A stretch of 16,857 nt of DNA from an uncultured Caryophanales bacterium (lineage in GTDB: Bacteria > Bacillota_I > Bacilli_A > RFN20 > CAG-288): positions 1 to 16,857 of the forward strand of contig CALBLI010000067.1 in the NCBI GenBank assembly GCA_937896065.1, read 5' to 3'. The translations under genes were made by a program, and so were the position numbers. Within the stretch, counting starts at the first letter, position 1, and each line of letters begins with the position of its first letter. A model generated the notes under the pieces. It was not told where the DNA came from. It ran no database searches and worked only from the letters and a program-made list of their open reading frames with translations. Positions 5,357 through 14,333 of the stretch are shown in pieces.

Positions 5357-5385
5357 TTAAAATTTACAAAAAAGTATGATAAAAT
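5357..5385 (+). promoter_or_regulatory. Extended -10 promoter of the GT8 operon
   Basis: TATGATAAAAT (5375-5385) is an extended -10 (TGn-TAAAAT), with TTAAAA (5357-5362) 17 bases upstream as a weak -35. The GT8 start codon is 30 bases downstream of the -10, with no clear Shine-Dalgarno sequence. Confidence 0.5.
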
Positions 5386-5415
5386 AGTAAAAGTTACAAT
5401 TTTAATGGTATTTAT

Positions 5416-6234
5416 ATGATCAATATTTTAATGGGTGGAAATAACTATGCTAGTAAAGGATTACTTGTAGTTGTTTCGTCAATATTAAAGAATGTAAAAG
5501 ATAGTGTTACTATTTATTTTATGACTATGGATTTGTCATATATTAATAAAAACTACATTCCATTAAAAAAAGAAAATGCTTCTTATATTGATGGCTTATT
5601 AAAGTCTAAAAGTAAAGATTCTTCTCTTAAAGTAATTGATTGTACATCTGAATTTATCACTATCATGGAAGGTAAAAAAAATATCAATGGTGGATATACT
5701 CCTTATGCATTAGTACGTCTATTTGCTGACTTAAAAAAAGAAATTCCAGACAAAGTTTTATATCTAGATACCGATGTCATTATCGCTAAAGATATTTCTT
5801 CTTTATATAACACCAATATTGATGATTATATCTTCGCTGGTTGTCTTGATTATTACGGCAGATTTTGGATTAAAAGAAATTATATAAATTCTGGTGTTTT
5901 ACTTTTAAATATGAAAAAGATACGAGAAACAAACTTCATGGATAAGTGTAGACAATATTGTAAAAAAACAGCTAGTATCTTAGCTGATCAAGATGCTTTA
6001 AATAATCTGACTGATTTAAAGTTATATCTTGATGATAAATATAACGAACAAGCAAGAAGGCCTAAAGAAGATACTGTCATCAAGCATTTTTCAAAGCAAA
6101 TAAATTATATCCCACCATATACTATAAATATCAAACCATGGGATGTAAAAAGAATGCATTCAAGATATAAAATATATGAATATGATGATATTTTAAATGA
6201 ATACTTAAAATATGAAAAAAGACTTATATTATAG
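5416..6234 (+). CDS. Glycosyltransferase family 8 protein
   Basis: This 272-residue protein has the full GT8 pattern: YALVRLFADL before the metal-binding DTD (118-120, in VLYLDTDVII), INSGVLLLN (157-165), the ADQDALN block (190-196) and a late IKHF...IKPWD segment. GT8 enzymes transfer a hexose, usually Glc or Gal, from a UDP-sugar with retention of configuration. In Firmicutes they typically decorate lipopolysaccharide-like or teichoic/capsular glycans and glycoproteins. No signal or membrane segment, so it acts in the cytoplasm. It is the first gene of a plus-strand run: the lipoprotein gene starts eight bases after it. The ATG has no obvious ribosome site, unlike its downstream neighbours. 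Confidence 0.88.
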   Translation: MINILMGGNNYASKGLLVVVSSILKNVKDSVTIYFMTMDLSYINKNYIPLKKENASYIDGLLKSKSKDSSLKVIDCTSEFITIMEGKKNINGGYTPYALVRLFADLKKEIPDKVLYLDTDVIIAKDISSLYNTNIDDYIFAGCLDYYGRFWIKRNYINSGVLLLNMKKIRETNFMDKCRQYCKKTASILADQDALNNLTDLKLYLDDKYNEQARRPKEDTVIKHFSKQINYIPPYTINIKPWDVKRMHSRYKIYEYDDILNEYLKYEKRLIL

Positions 6235-6242
6235 GAGGATTT

Positions 6243-7412
6243 ATGAAAACTAAAAAAAGAGTATCATTATTGCTTTTATCGCTGCTTCTCTCTTCTTGTA
6301 AAGGATATGAAGAAGCAAAACTTGATGATTACATCACAAGTATTGATATCTTCAGAAATCAAGATGAAGTAAAAATTTTGCAATTGACTGACCTTCACTG
6401 GTCATTTCAAACTGATTTTGAAAGAGAAAAGAAATATCTTCAAAATCTAGTATCACTTTGTGATCCAGATATTATCATGACAACTGGTGATAATATTTTA
6501 GGTGGTAACAGTATAACTGTTGACACCTTATACAAAACATTTGATTCACTTACCAATGCACGTGGTAAGAAAGTGTATTTCGGTCTCACTTGGGGAAATC
6601 ATGATAGACAGGGTGTCTATGATAAAGATTATCCAGATCGAGAACTTTTAAAATATACTTCAGCTAATAATTATCAGGTTGGACAAAGCTATGAACATTA
6701 TGGGCTTTATAAACATCCTTCTTCATCATTATTTGGAAGAAGCAATTATGCTGTAAATTTAACTGATGGTGAGAAAACCATTTGGACATTATATGCTTTA
6801 GATACTAATTCAGATTCATTTAATGGTGTCAAATATGATTATGACATCATTCATGATGATCAAATAGCTTGGTTTAATTCTTTAAATTCAAAAATAAGAG
6901 CTGAAGATAAAGATATTCCTTCTCTTGCTTTCTTCCATATTCCTTTATATGAGAATGCTTTTTCATATGATAATGCATATAAATCTACTCCATTTATTGA
7001 AAAAGGTGATTTTGGTGGTGAAGTTAACGAGCCAGAATCAGATATTCCAGGTTTGAAAGAATATAATTTAAAATCAAACGCTTTCTATGTTGGTTATCAG
7101 AAAACTGACTTCTTTAAAGAAGCTAAACAAGGCGGAGTCAAAGGTATGTTTTATGGCCATGACCATTTAAATGACTTTTGGGCATTATATGATGATAAAA
7201 CATATTTTGATAATAAAACAAATACAGTTGTAAATCCTAATGGAACAGCTGATGATGTTTTACTAGCATATGGAGTCAAAACTGGTGATGGGCTTTCATG
7301 TGATTCAAATAAAATCGGTGGAAACTTGATAACCATTCACAAAGATAGAAGCTTTAATGGAAGAAAAAGTGAAACTGGTACTGATTTTAAAGCTGTCTAT
7401 CTAAAATATTAA
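6243..7412 (+). CDS. Lipoprotein metallophosphoesterase
   Basis: This 389-residue protein has a charged N-terminus, a hydrophobic stretch and the lipobox LSSC with C19, so it should be lipid-anchored outside the membrane. The calcineurin-like phosphoesterase motifs follow in order: TDLH (49-52), GDN (82-84), GNHD (118-121), the FHIP histidine (H232) and GHDH (305-308). It thus has the complete dinuclear metal site, and could hydrolyse a phosphomonoester or diester in the cell wall space; the substrate is not evident. The start is fixed by AGGAGG six bases upstream. Spacing to GT8 (8 bases) and to the following membrane gene (11 bases) supports one operon, perhaps concerned with surface polymer modification or turnover. 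Confidence 0.9.
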   Translation: MKTKKRVSLLLLSLLLSSCKGYEEAKLDDYITSIDIFRNQDEVKILQLTDLHWSFQTDFEREKKYLQNLVSLCDPDIIMTTGDNILGGNSITVDTLYKTFDSLTNARGKKVYFGLTWGNHDRQGVYDKDYPDRELLKYTSANNYQVGQSYEHYGLYKHPSSSLFGRSNYAVNLTDGEKTIWTLYALDTNSDSFNGVKYDYDIIHDDQIAWFNSLNSKIRAEDKDIPSLAFFHIPLYENAFSYDNAYKSTPFIEKGDFGGEVNEPESDIPGLKEYNLKSNAFYVGYQKTDFFKEAKQGGVKGMFYGHDHLNDFWALYDDKTYFDNKTNTVVNPNGTADDVLLAYGVKTGDGLSCDSNKIGGNLITIHKDRSFNGRKSETGTDFKAVYLKY

Positions 7413-7423
7413 GGAGAAATAAA

Positions 7424-8371
7424 ATGACTAAACGAAATAAATTATTCACTTCAATCACCTTACTTGTCGGTTTTATATTTGCATCTTATTTGATGTATTA
7501 TTTTTTCTTTTTCATCCTGCTGGATTATGGTAGCGGTGATGTTCAATCTATTACTTCTTTTGCTTTAACTAAACGATACTATCCTTTCTATTTACTAGTT
7601 TTCAATGCTTTCTTCTTCCTCATTAATTTCTATAATCTACGTTTTAGGCATCATAAAAATGTTAAATCTTGCAAAAAGCATTATTTAGTATCTTCCATTC
7701 TTCTTTTAATCATTTCTCTTGCGACAATTATAACTACCTCTTTGAAAATAGTTGACAAAACTTTCAATTTAAATTATCCAGGTTCTTTGCTTTTATATTA
7801 TCCATATGAAGGTTTTGTTTTTCCAATTATTTATATAGCATTTTCAATTTATTATTTAGTGGTTGCTTTAACTGATATTGATGTATTTAATAATCATGAA
7901 ACTAAAAAATGCAACTTGTTTATTTCTATTTTAAAATCAATCTTTTATACTTTATTTGTCTTAATTGCTTCATATTATTTTGGTATTGTCATCTTCTCTT
8001 TTAAAACCTTTCCAAGGAATAGTTTACATCCGATGATGTCAATTCAAACTTATCTTGTCAGTTTGATTCCATTTATCATGCTTTGCTTATTTGTTTATTT
8101 AAAGATGTCTAATAAATCATTTAAAGATAAAATTAAATTTCAAAGAAATAGTTCAATCATTTTTCTTTTAATATCAATTATCATTCCTTGCTTATATTAC
8201 TGCTATGAGCTTTCCAATCCTGATTTTTTAGTAAACGAGCTCACTAATATCTTTCCTCTTGATCACATGCTTATAAAATCATATGCATTCTCAATTATCA
8301 TCATAACTGTTGAAATATTCTCTTCATCAGTTGTTTCACTTATAAATTCTATAGCAAAAAGAAGGCATTAA
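7424..8371 (+). CDS. Multi-pass membrane protein of unknown function
   Basis: A 315-residue integral membrane protein with about eight hydrophobic segments (near residues 8-33, 52-70, 87-108, 129-150, 170-192, 205-226, 244-262 and 283-307) separated by short, Lys/Asn-rich loops. I recognise no transporter or enzyme signature; the aromatic-rich helices and lack of conserved polar residues give no functional clue. AAGGAG six bases before the ATG is a strong ribosome site. It lies between the lipoprotein phosphoesterase and the small regulator, which starts two bases after its stop, so regulator and membrane protein are almost certainly made together. One possibility is a membrane sensor or partner for the XRE protein; that is inference only. 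Confidence 0.75.
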   Translation: MTKRNKLFTSITLLVGFIFASYLMYYFFFFILLDYGSGDVQSITSFALTKRYYPFYLLVFNAFFFLINFYNLRFRHHKNVKSCKKHYLVSSILLLIISLATIITTSLKIVDKTFNLNYPGSLLLYYPYEGFVFPIIYIAFSIYYLVVALTDIDVFNNHETKKCNLFISILKSIFYTLFVLIASYYFGIVIFSFKTFPRNSLHPMMSIQTYLVSLIPFIMLCLFVYLKMSNKSFKDKIKFQRNSSIIFLLISIIIPCLYYCYELSNPDFLVNELTNIFPLDHMLIKSYAFSIIIITVEIFSSSVVSLINSIAKRRH

Positions 8372-8373
8372 TC

Positions 8374-8703
8374 ATGTCACCTATTGGTAAAAGACTTTCC
8401 TATTATCGCAAAAAAGCTGGATATAAGCAAAAAGAGGCAAGCGAAGTTTTACAAATACCTGCTTATATGCTATCAAATTATGAAACTAGTCGCTGTGAGC
8501 CTGCTTTAGAAATGCTTTTAAAAATGTCAACATTATATAAAGTGACTCTTGACGAACTTGTCGGCAATACTTATGTTGATGAACCAATCAACGACAAAAG
8601 ATTTCAAGAACTTGTCAGACTTGTCTATTCACAAGTCGGTGATAAAAGAACTGAGGCTATTGAACTAGCAATAACTATTTTAAAGAAAGTATTAAATAGT
8701 TAG
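8374..8703 (+). CDS. Small XRE-family transcriptional regulator
   Basis: This 109-residue protein has an XRE/Cro-type HTH at residues 5-62 (KQKEASEVLQIPAYMLSNYE), then a short helical tail (RTEAIELAITILKKVL) that may mediate dimerisation. It is the last gene of the GT8-phosphoesterase-membrane protein run. It begins two bases after the previous stop without its own clear ribosome site, suggesting translational coupling. It likely regulates its own operon, but no operator could be tied to it. Its TAG overlaps the TAA of the convergent GH2 gene, so no intergenic terminator separates the two operons. Confidence 0.85.
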   Translation: MSPIGKRLSYYRKKAGYKQKEASEVLQIPAYMLSNYETSRCEPALEMLLKMSTLYKVTLDELVGNTYVDEPINDKRFQELVRLVYSQVGDKRTEAIELAITILKKVLNS

Positions 8704-10448
8704 TTATCTTCAATCATCAATTTATTTAAATCAATTAGAAGCTTATCACTCACTTTCAATACTTCTCGATCAAAAGTATATAATCCATTATATTCACTTT
8801 CAACATCATTAAATTGAGTATAGATGATAATAGCTAATCCTATCTTTTTTAATGGATACAATTCTTTTTGATATAATTTTTTAATTTTATTTTCAAGTGC
8901 AGTAACACTCTTACATTTTTTATGAGCAAAATATCCAGGGAATAAAGAATGCAAATCATCTTTATATCCGATTCCTCCCATTTCAGAAATGATAAAGCAT
9001 CTATTCTTTTTATCTTTTCGCTTTTTAGAAGGAATAGTATACGTGTGAACTGAATAAAAATCACTATCCGAATCATACCAGCCAGATGCTGTATCAAATA
9101 AGATATCAGGATATGTTTCTTTCAATTTGTAATATAATCTTTTAGGATCAAATTCACCCCATCCTTCATTAAAAATAGTATAAATCAAAATGGATGGATG
9201 ATTATATAAAGAGTTAACGTATTCAAACATCTCTTTTTCAAATTCAATTTCACCACGCTTGTCTTTTCTACCAAGTCCTTTCTTAAAGAAGAGACATACT
9301 TTATCGTTTGATAAAATAGGAAATAGACGAGGTAAAACAGTTGGTAAAAATGAATAACTATCTCCACCGCTAGGAAAATCTTGAATCACATATAAACCCA
9401 ATCTATCCGCATAATAATAAAATAAGTCAGATTCAATTTTGATGTGAACTCTAACAGCATTGAATCCTAAATCTTTAATTCTTTTTAAATCTTGATACAT
9501 GTCATCATTTTTTAGTGGAGTCAAATTACCAAGATAATAATATCCTTGATATAAAACACCTGATAAAAATGTTTTCTTATCATTGATATATATGTGTTTA
9601 AATCTATCATCATCACTTCTGATGTCAACTTTTCTGATTCCAAAATAAGAGTAGACTTCATCATCTAAATAATTTATTTTTACATCATATAAAAAAGGAT
9701 CACTATCAGAATAAGGATGAATATTTTCAAATTTTATCTTGCATTCTTCATTTACTTTGATTTTATAATCTTTCTCATCTATTTTAACTATTGCATCTCC
9801 ATAATTATTACTTTTAATAAAAAAGGAGACTGTTTTATTATCATATGAAGGATTGATAGCAACACTTTCAATATAAGCTTTAGGGACTTTTTCAATCCAG
9901 ACTGATTTGTAAATACCAGAACTTGATGTATAAAAATATCCATTTGTTTTAGTTGATTGTTTTCCTCTTTGATAATAACTTTTATCTGTAAAATCTTTAA
10001 CTTTAACAGTTATATCAAACTCTTTTTTGTATTCTTCTAATTTGACAACAATTCTTTTATATGGATTTAATGAATATGTTACAAGCACATCATCAATATA
10101 TATCTCACATATTTGATCAATACCATCAAAATTAATCAGTAAAATTCCATTTAAAAATTCATCAGGTAAAATAACTTTTTTATGGTAAAACATTATATCA
10201 TCAGCTTTGACAAGCTTTTCAACACCTGAAAGATGTGATTCAACTGCATAAGGTACTAAAATTCTATCTTCATATGAGAATGGTTTTTCATCTTCTTTAG
10301 TCAGCATAAAATCCCACAAACCATTTAAAGATAAATAACTATCTCTTCTAAGTTGTGGTCTTGGATACTCGTTTAACGGGTTTTCATCGAATGGGAACTT
10401 ATAATCAATATCCTTAGCATATAAATAGCCTTCTTTACTCTTTTTCAT
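8700..10448 (-). CDS. Glycoside hydrolase family 2 enzyme (beta-glycosidase type)
   Basis: This 582-residue cytoplasmic protein has the GH2 layout: N-terminal jelly-roll sugar-binding domain (LNGLWDF at 41-47, SSGIYKSVWIE at 176-186), an immunoglobulin-like middle domain (HPYSDSDPFLYDV) and a C-terminal TIM barrel starting near residue 285. The catalytic acid/base is E428 (FNEGWG) and the nucleophile is most likely E489 (IISEMGG). It is shorter than LacZ and near the size of beta-glucuronidases, but the substrate (galactoside, glucuronide or mannoside) is not settled by these motifs. There is no signal peptide, consistent with hydrolysis after uptake by the MFS protein, whose gene it overlaps by 14 bases. 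It is third in a three-gene operon. Confidence 0.9.
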   Translation of the reverse strand: MKKSKEGYLYAKDIDYKFPFDENPLNEYPRPQLRRDSYLSLNGLWDFMLTKEDEKPFSYEDRILVPYAVESHLSGVEKLVKADDIMFYHKKVILPDEFLNGILLINFDGIDQICEIYIDDVLVTYSLNPYKRIVVKLEEYKKEFDITVKVKDFTDKSYYQRGKQSTKTNGYFYTSSSGIYKSVWIEKVPKAYIESVAINPSYDNKTVSFFIKSNNYGDAIVKIDEKDYKIKVNEECKIKFENIHPYSDSDPFLYDVKINYLDDEVYSYFGIRKVDIRSDDDRFKHIYINDKKTFLSGVLYQGYYYLGNLTPLKNDDMYQDLKRIKDLGFNAVRVHIKIESDLFYYYADRLGLYVIQDFPSGGDSYSFLPTVLPRLFPILSNDKVCLFFKKGLGRKDKRGEIEFEKEMFEYVNSLYNHPSILIYTIFNEGWGEFDPKRLYYKLKETYPDILFDTASGWYDSDSDFYSVHTYTIPSKKRKDKKNRCFIISEMGGIGYKDDLHSLFPGYFAHKKCKSVTALENKIKKLYQKELYPLKKIGLAIIIYTQFNDVESEYNGLYTFDREVLKVSDKLLIDLNKLMIEDN

Positions 10449-11823
10449 TTTCTTTTTTCCTCATCTTAAAATAAAAGCATAATGGAATAATTACTAAAAT
10501 CAAAATGCTAGCTCCTACAATATAAGCTAATTCACTTGGAAGTTTAGTTTCAATTCCAAATTCATCTTTATATGAAGGCTTAAAGGTATTCAAATAATTT
10601 CCAATAAATGGTCCAATGCACATTGGTAGAAGGACAACAAAAATCATTCTCACCCCTAAAAAAGAACCTTCTTTCCCTTTGGGAATATATTCTCTTACAA
10701 GTGAATTTAAAATAGTAGGAACAGCTACATATCCTAAGATCATAATTAGTGTTGAAATGGTAGCATATATGATACGAGTATTATTTATTTGAGGAATAAA
10801 ATACATCATTATTGAACCGATAGCAAAAATAAGAATGGTAGGAATTATCATCTTATCTTTACCATATTTATCAGCTAAAAAGCCAAATATCAATGATAAT
10901 AATGAACCGCCAAGAAGAGAAATAGCCATAACTAATGCAAAGTCAGTTAAAAATGATGCAGATGTATTTGAAATATTGCAAGTCTTTTCAACATAGATCA
11001 TGATGTATGGGAAAAAGACCTGACATGCGGTTGCAAATATAAAATATATAGAGAGTATCAAATAGAGTTTTTTATTCTCTTTGATGGTTTTAATTTTAAA
11101 CCCTTCTGAAATCAAGCTGGTTACTTTATCATCATTCTTTAATAAAGAAGTAGTCAAATTATCCATTCTATCTTTAGAACTTGGAATCAAGAAGATAGCA
11201 ATGATTCCAACTAAAATAACAATGCCACCAACTATATAGAAAAATAAATCCCACCTATAACCATTTTCTTTAGTTGTTAAAGAATTGAGACCAACAAAAA
11301 TAATAATCATTGCAATTAATGGCATGATTGATAAAACAGATTCAACTTTGCCTCTATTTGAATCTGATGTCTTTTCAGTCACATATGAATTAAAACTTGC
11401 ATCATTTGAAGTTGAGCCAAAAAAAGTCATAATTAAGTCAAACACAATAACAAAAACAGCTGCTAAAAATGGTGTTATTGACAAAGTCTTACCATCGCTT
11501 GAGTTGACATTTAGCAAGCCAAAACAAGCTGTTGATATTCCCCATAATATATATCCTAATGAAATGAACAATTTTTTATGGCCAACTTTATCAGTTAAAG
11601 CTCCCATAAAGATAGTTGTTAAAGTAGCCATGATAGCAGAAACTGCTGTTGTAATTGAAATTAAAAGTGAATAATCAAAGCGTTCACTTTCAATTGAAGA
11701 GAAATTTAGATAAGCAATGTATGAATTTAAATACATATTCTCAATTGCCCATGCAAATTGTCCAGCTAGGCCAATGAGAATAAATACCATCCACATTCTA
11801 AAGCCAACCTTATCCTTAGTCAT
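10435..11823 (-). CDS. MFS (GPH-like) sugar transporter
   Basis: This 462-residue protein has twelve predicted membrane helices. The major facilitator motif A appears twice: GALTDKVGHKK (74-84) after helix 2, and GFLADKYGKDK in the equivalent loop of the second half. Helix layout and the loop between the halves resemble glycoside-cation symporters, and it sits between two GH2 genes in the way UidB-type transporters pair with beta-glucuronidase. It probably imports a glycoside for cytoplasmic hydrolysis; the substrate is inferred from neighbours only. ATG at 11823 has GGGG nine bases upstream and overlaps the preceding gene by eight bases; its 3' end overlaps the next gene by 14. Confidence 0.85.
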   Translation of the reverse strand: MTKDKVGFRMWMVFILIGLAGQFAWAIENMYLNSYIAYLNFSSIESERFDYSLLISITTAVSAIMATLTTIFMGALTDKVGHKKLFISLGYILWGISTACFGLLNVNSSDGKTLSITPFLAAVFVIVFDLIMTFFGSTSNDASFNSYVTEKTSDSNRGKVESVLSIMPLIAMIIIFVGLNSLTTKENGYRWDLFFYIVGGIVILVGIIAIFLIPSSKDRMDNLTTSLLKNDDKVTSLISEGFKIKTIKENKKLYLILSIYFIFATACQVFFPYIMIYVEKTCNISNTSASFLTDFALVMAISLLGGSLLSLIFGFLADKYGKDKMIIPTILIFAIGSIMMYFIPQINNTRIIYATISTLIMILGYVAVPTILNSLVREYIPKGKEGSFLGVRMIFVVLLPMCIGPFIGNYLNTFKPSYKDEFGIETKLPSELAYIVGASILILVIIPLCFYFKMRKKENEKE

Positions 11824-14044
11824 TTATGTTTTCCCCTTTAATTACAACATCAGCACTAGTTTCTAACTTAGCATAAGAGACTTTAATAGTTGCTGAGCCA
11901 GTCTTATTAGCTTCTAAATAAATTGATTTTCTCCCAAGTTCAAAATCAACATGCGATTCACCAATCAGTTTGATATCGCCAATGGTATCAATTTGAAGAA
12001 TACCTTGAGTATCATTTAAAATATTGTCATTTTCATCAACCAAGAAAATATCAGCTTTGATGACTTTTAATATTGAATCCAATATTATTTTTTGATCAAT
12101 TACTAATTTTAATCTTCTTTTAGAAGACAGTTTATATTCTTTGGAAATAGCAACCACGTCATTTTTATATCCTTCGAAAATATAATCAGCCTCAAGTGAA
12201 TTAAAAATAACAGCCTCAGTATAAAAAGACAATAGATTTTCAATTGTCAAAATCTTTTTAAATACTAAATTTTTTACTTCATCAATCTTTAAAAAATCAG
12301 CAATTGACGAAGTTTCTTTTGACATTTTATCTAATGAAATAGCAAGTAATTCATTATCATTTTTTGAATATTTTTCATCCTTGTATGTCTTTAAATAAAT
12401 ATCATCAATAAAGATTGGTTTATCGTTTATGTTCTCATATTTATCTTTAGTTGGATAATAGCTATCAACATAATTATGATTTATATACATCTTGATATAA
12501 TCACAATTTGAAAAGATAACTAACTTATTATAGGTAGTATATGGTGATTTATAAATCATTGGAGGATTGATAACTTTTAAACTATTTTCTTTAGCAAATG
12601 AAACTTTCAAAGCTTCTAAAATGTAATCATTTATCAAAGCATGCTCACAGACTTCTTTAACTGATGAATCAATTTTGTTGATATAGCTTACATATATTAA
12701 ACCGACATCATTAGCAATAATTGACTCATTTACTTTTTGCAAATAATTCAAAGTATTATTGATTTCTGAATTGAGGGTTATTTTACTAGTAAACAATGTG
12801 TGATCTGATGAATAAAAATATTTGAATGTTGATTTGGTATACAATTGCTCTTTAAGTTCTTTTTCTTCTTTTTTGCTGATTAATCTATCCAAGAAAATAT
12901 AGTCATCATCAGGATGTTTTTTATTTTTAGAAGTGATTACTCTTCTTCGATCAATTGTTTTTAGTAATTTATAAGTGATATCAATTGCTTCATCATTATT
13001 AGTTGTTATGTAATATCCAAGAAGACAGACATGATTTCTACATAACTTAATATATTCAGTAACTGAATTTATATAATCATCTTTCTTATAGTAATCATCA
13101 TCAATAAAATTAGGAAGTTCTAAAATAAAGAAAATACCGAGCCTATCAAGTAAATCAAGAATACTTTCATTGATGAGTGTTGAATTTAAAAGAAGCAGAT
13201 TAATACCAGCTTCTTTTAATGAATAAAAATTAGAATATATGATTTTTTTCTCGCGATAAGATAACGTATTATTTAAAACTATTTTAAGACCATATAAAAA
13301 ACGTTTCTTATCATTTAATCTAAATGATCCTTTTGTAAACAAAGTATCTAAGAAGGCGAGCTTCATCGATTTTACTTCTTGATATTTTTTTGTTTTCAAA
13401 GTAACTTCTAAATCATATAAATAAGGATCATCAAATTCATAAATATGGACAAAAGGAAGTTTAGTTTCTCTTTTATCAAACGTCAATACAGTCTTGCCTT
13501 TGGCAAGAAGTCTATAGTTTAAAGTATATGGATCACTACCAATAACATCAACATCAAAGTAAAAAGAACCATCAGCTTTTCCATAATTAATGTTGATATC
13601 ATTGATATATGTTTTATGATGAGTCTGTAAAAATATTTCACCATTTAGACCATAAAAAGCATTCTCATCATAAGAAAGTGAATAATCAAAATAGTTTCGA
13701 TGTTCATTTTTAACAACGATAACAAGATGATTATCTTCTTTTATGATGTTAGAAACATCAAATGTATTTCTAGGACATACTTTGGAAGTATTACCCAAAA
13801 GCAGTCCATTTAAATAAACAGAAGCTTCATAATAAGTATCATTTACATTTAAGATGATGACTTCGTTATCATCTTTTTGGAATTTGAAATATTTAGAATA
13901 AGTATAAATATCGCATTTATCATCAAGATAAGGAAAGTCATAAATAGAAGCAATTTTAAAATCTTCATTTTCTTTATTTATTAAAGAAAAATCAAAGCCT
14001 TTAAACAAATGAAAAGATGTACTTAAATCAATTTTCACATTCAA
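11816..14044 (-). CDS. GH2-fold protein, apparently lacking catalytic glutamates
   Basis: This 742-residue cytoplasmic protein follows the GH2 beta-galactosidase plan: N-terminal jelly roll (to about 140), Ig-like domain (YEFDDPYLYDLEV at 202-214), TIM barrel from about 240 (GSFRLNDKKRFLYGLK, LKEAGINLLLL), then C-terminal beta-domains like the GH2 C5 module (KADIFLVDENDNILND, about 663-678). Where active enzymes have an invariant Asn-Glu after the NHPSI strand, it reads RNHVCLLGYYITTNNDE, with N349-N350. The usual nucleophile strand reads FYSSDH (410-415). Both glutamates therefore seem replaced, though alignment by eye is uncertain. The annotated start is TTG; GTG at 14038 is equally possible, and neither has a ribosome site. 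It heads the operon with the MFS and active GH2 genes. Confidence 0.75.
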   Translation of the reverse strand: MNVKIDLSTSFHLFKGFDFSLINKENEDFKIASIYDFPYLDDKCDIYTYSKYFKFQKDDNEVIILNVNDTYYEASVYLNGLLLGNTSKVCPRNTFDVSNIIKEDNHLVIVVKNEHRNYFDYSLSYDENAFYGLNGEIFLQTHHKTYINDININYGKADGSFYFDVDVIGSDPYTLNYRLLAKGKTVLTFDKRETKLPFVHIYEFDDPYLYDLEVTLKTKKYQEVKSMKLAFLDTLFTKGSFRLNDKKRFLYGLKIVLNNTLSYREKKIIYSNFYSLKEAGINLLLLNSTLINESILDLLDRLGIFFILELPNFIDDDYYKKDDYINSVTEYIKLCRNHVCLLGYYITTNNDEAIDITYKLLKTIDRRRVITSKNKKHPDDDYIFLDRLISKKEEKELKEQLYTKSTFKYFYSSDHTLFTSKITLNSEINNTLNYLQKVNESIIANDVGLIYVSYINKIDSSVKEVCEHALINDYILEALKVSFAKENSLKVINPPMIYKSPYTTYNKLVIFSNCDYIKMYINHNYVDSYYPTKDKYENINDKPIFIDDIYLKTYKDEKYSKNDNELLAISLDKMSKETSSIADFLKIDEVKNLVFKKILTIENLLSFYTEAVIFNSLEADYIFEGYKNDVVAISKEYKLSSKRRLKLVIDQKIILDSILKVIKADIFLVDENDNILNDTQGILQIDTIGDIKLIGESHVDFELGRKSIYLEANKTGSATIKVSYAKLETSADVVIKGENIND

Positions 14045-14073
14045 ATTATAAACAAAATATAGTTACTCTTCAA
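14045..14073 (-). promoter_or_regulatory. Promoter of the GH2-MFS-GH2 operon
   Basis: On the minus strand TTGAAG (14073-14068) and TATAAT (14050-14045) are 17 bases apart. The -10 abuts the TTG start codon, so transcription should begin at about 14038, exactly at an in-frame GTG. This implies a leaderless message or a promoter further upstream. Confidence 0.5.
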
Positions 14074-14171
14074 TTATTAAATATTATGAATTTAAACTAA
14101 TTCTCAAAATATTTAGTTGCCTTTTTCTTATTCTAATAAAAAAAATATCAATTTTAAGTATTGTTTTTTTA

Positions 14172-14182
14172 TTGTAATACAA
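14172..14182. promoter_or_regulatory. Candidate operator dyad between divergent operons
   Basis: TTGTA-A-TACAA is a perfect 5-bp-arm palindrome of the kind bound by GntR-family regulators. It sits in the 289-base A+T-rich gap between the GH2 operon and the MATE gene. No regulator gene is adjacent, so the link is speculative. Apart from this and the two promoters, I see nothing else in the gap. Confidence 0.3.
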
Positions 14183-14241
14183 ACATATTATTATAATTAT
14201 ATAAAAGTTGTTTAATGTTTTAATCAAAAAAATCACTTTAC

Positions 14242-14269
14242 TTGCTTTAATATTTTAATATGTTAGAAT
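14242..14269 (+). promoter_or_regulatory. Promoter of the MATE gene
   Basis: An extended -10, TGTTAGAAT (TAGAAT at 14264-14269), lies 16 bases after TTGCTT (14242-14247). The MATE start codon is 65 bases downstream. Confidence 0.45.
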
Positions 14270-14333
14270 ATAAATATAGCTTCGTTTTTAAACATATTTT
14301 TAAAACTTGTTGCTGTTTTTATGAGGTGAAAAT

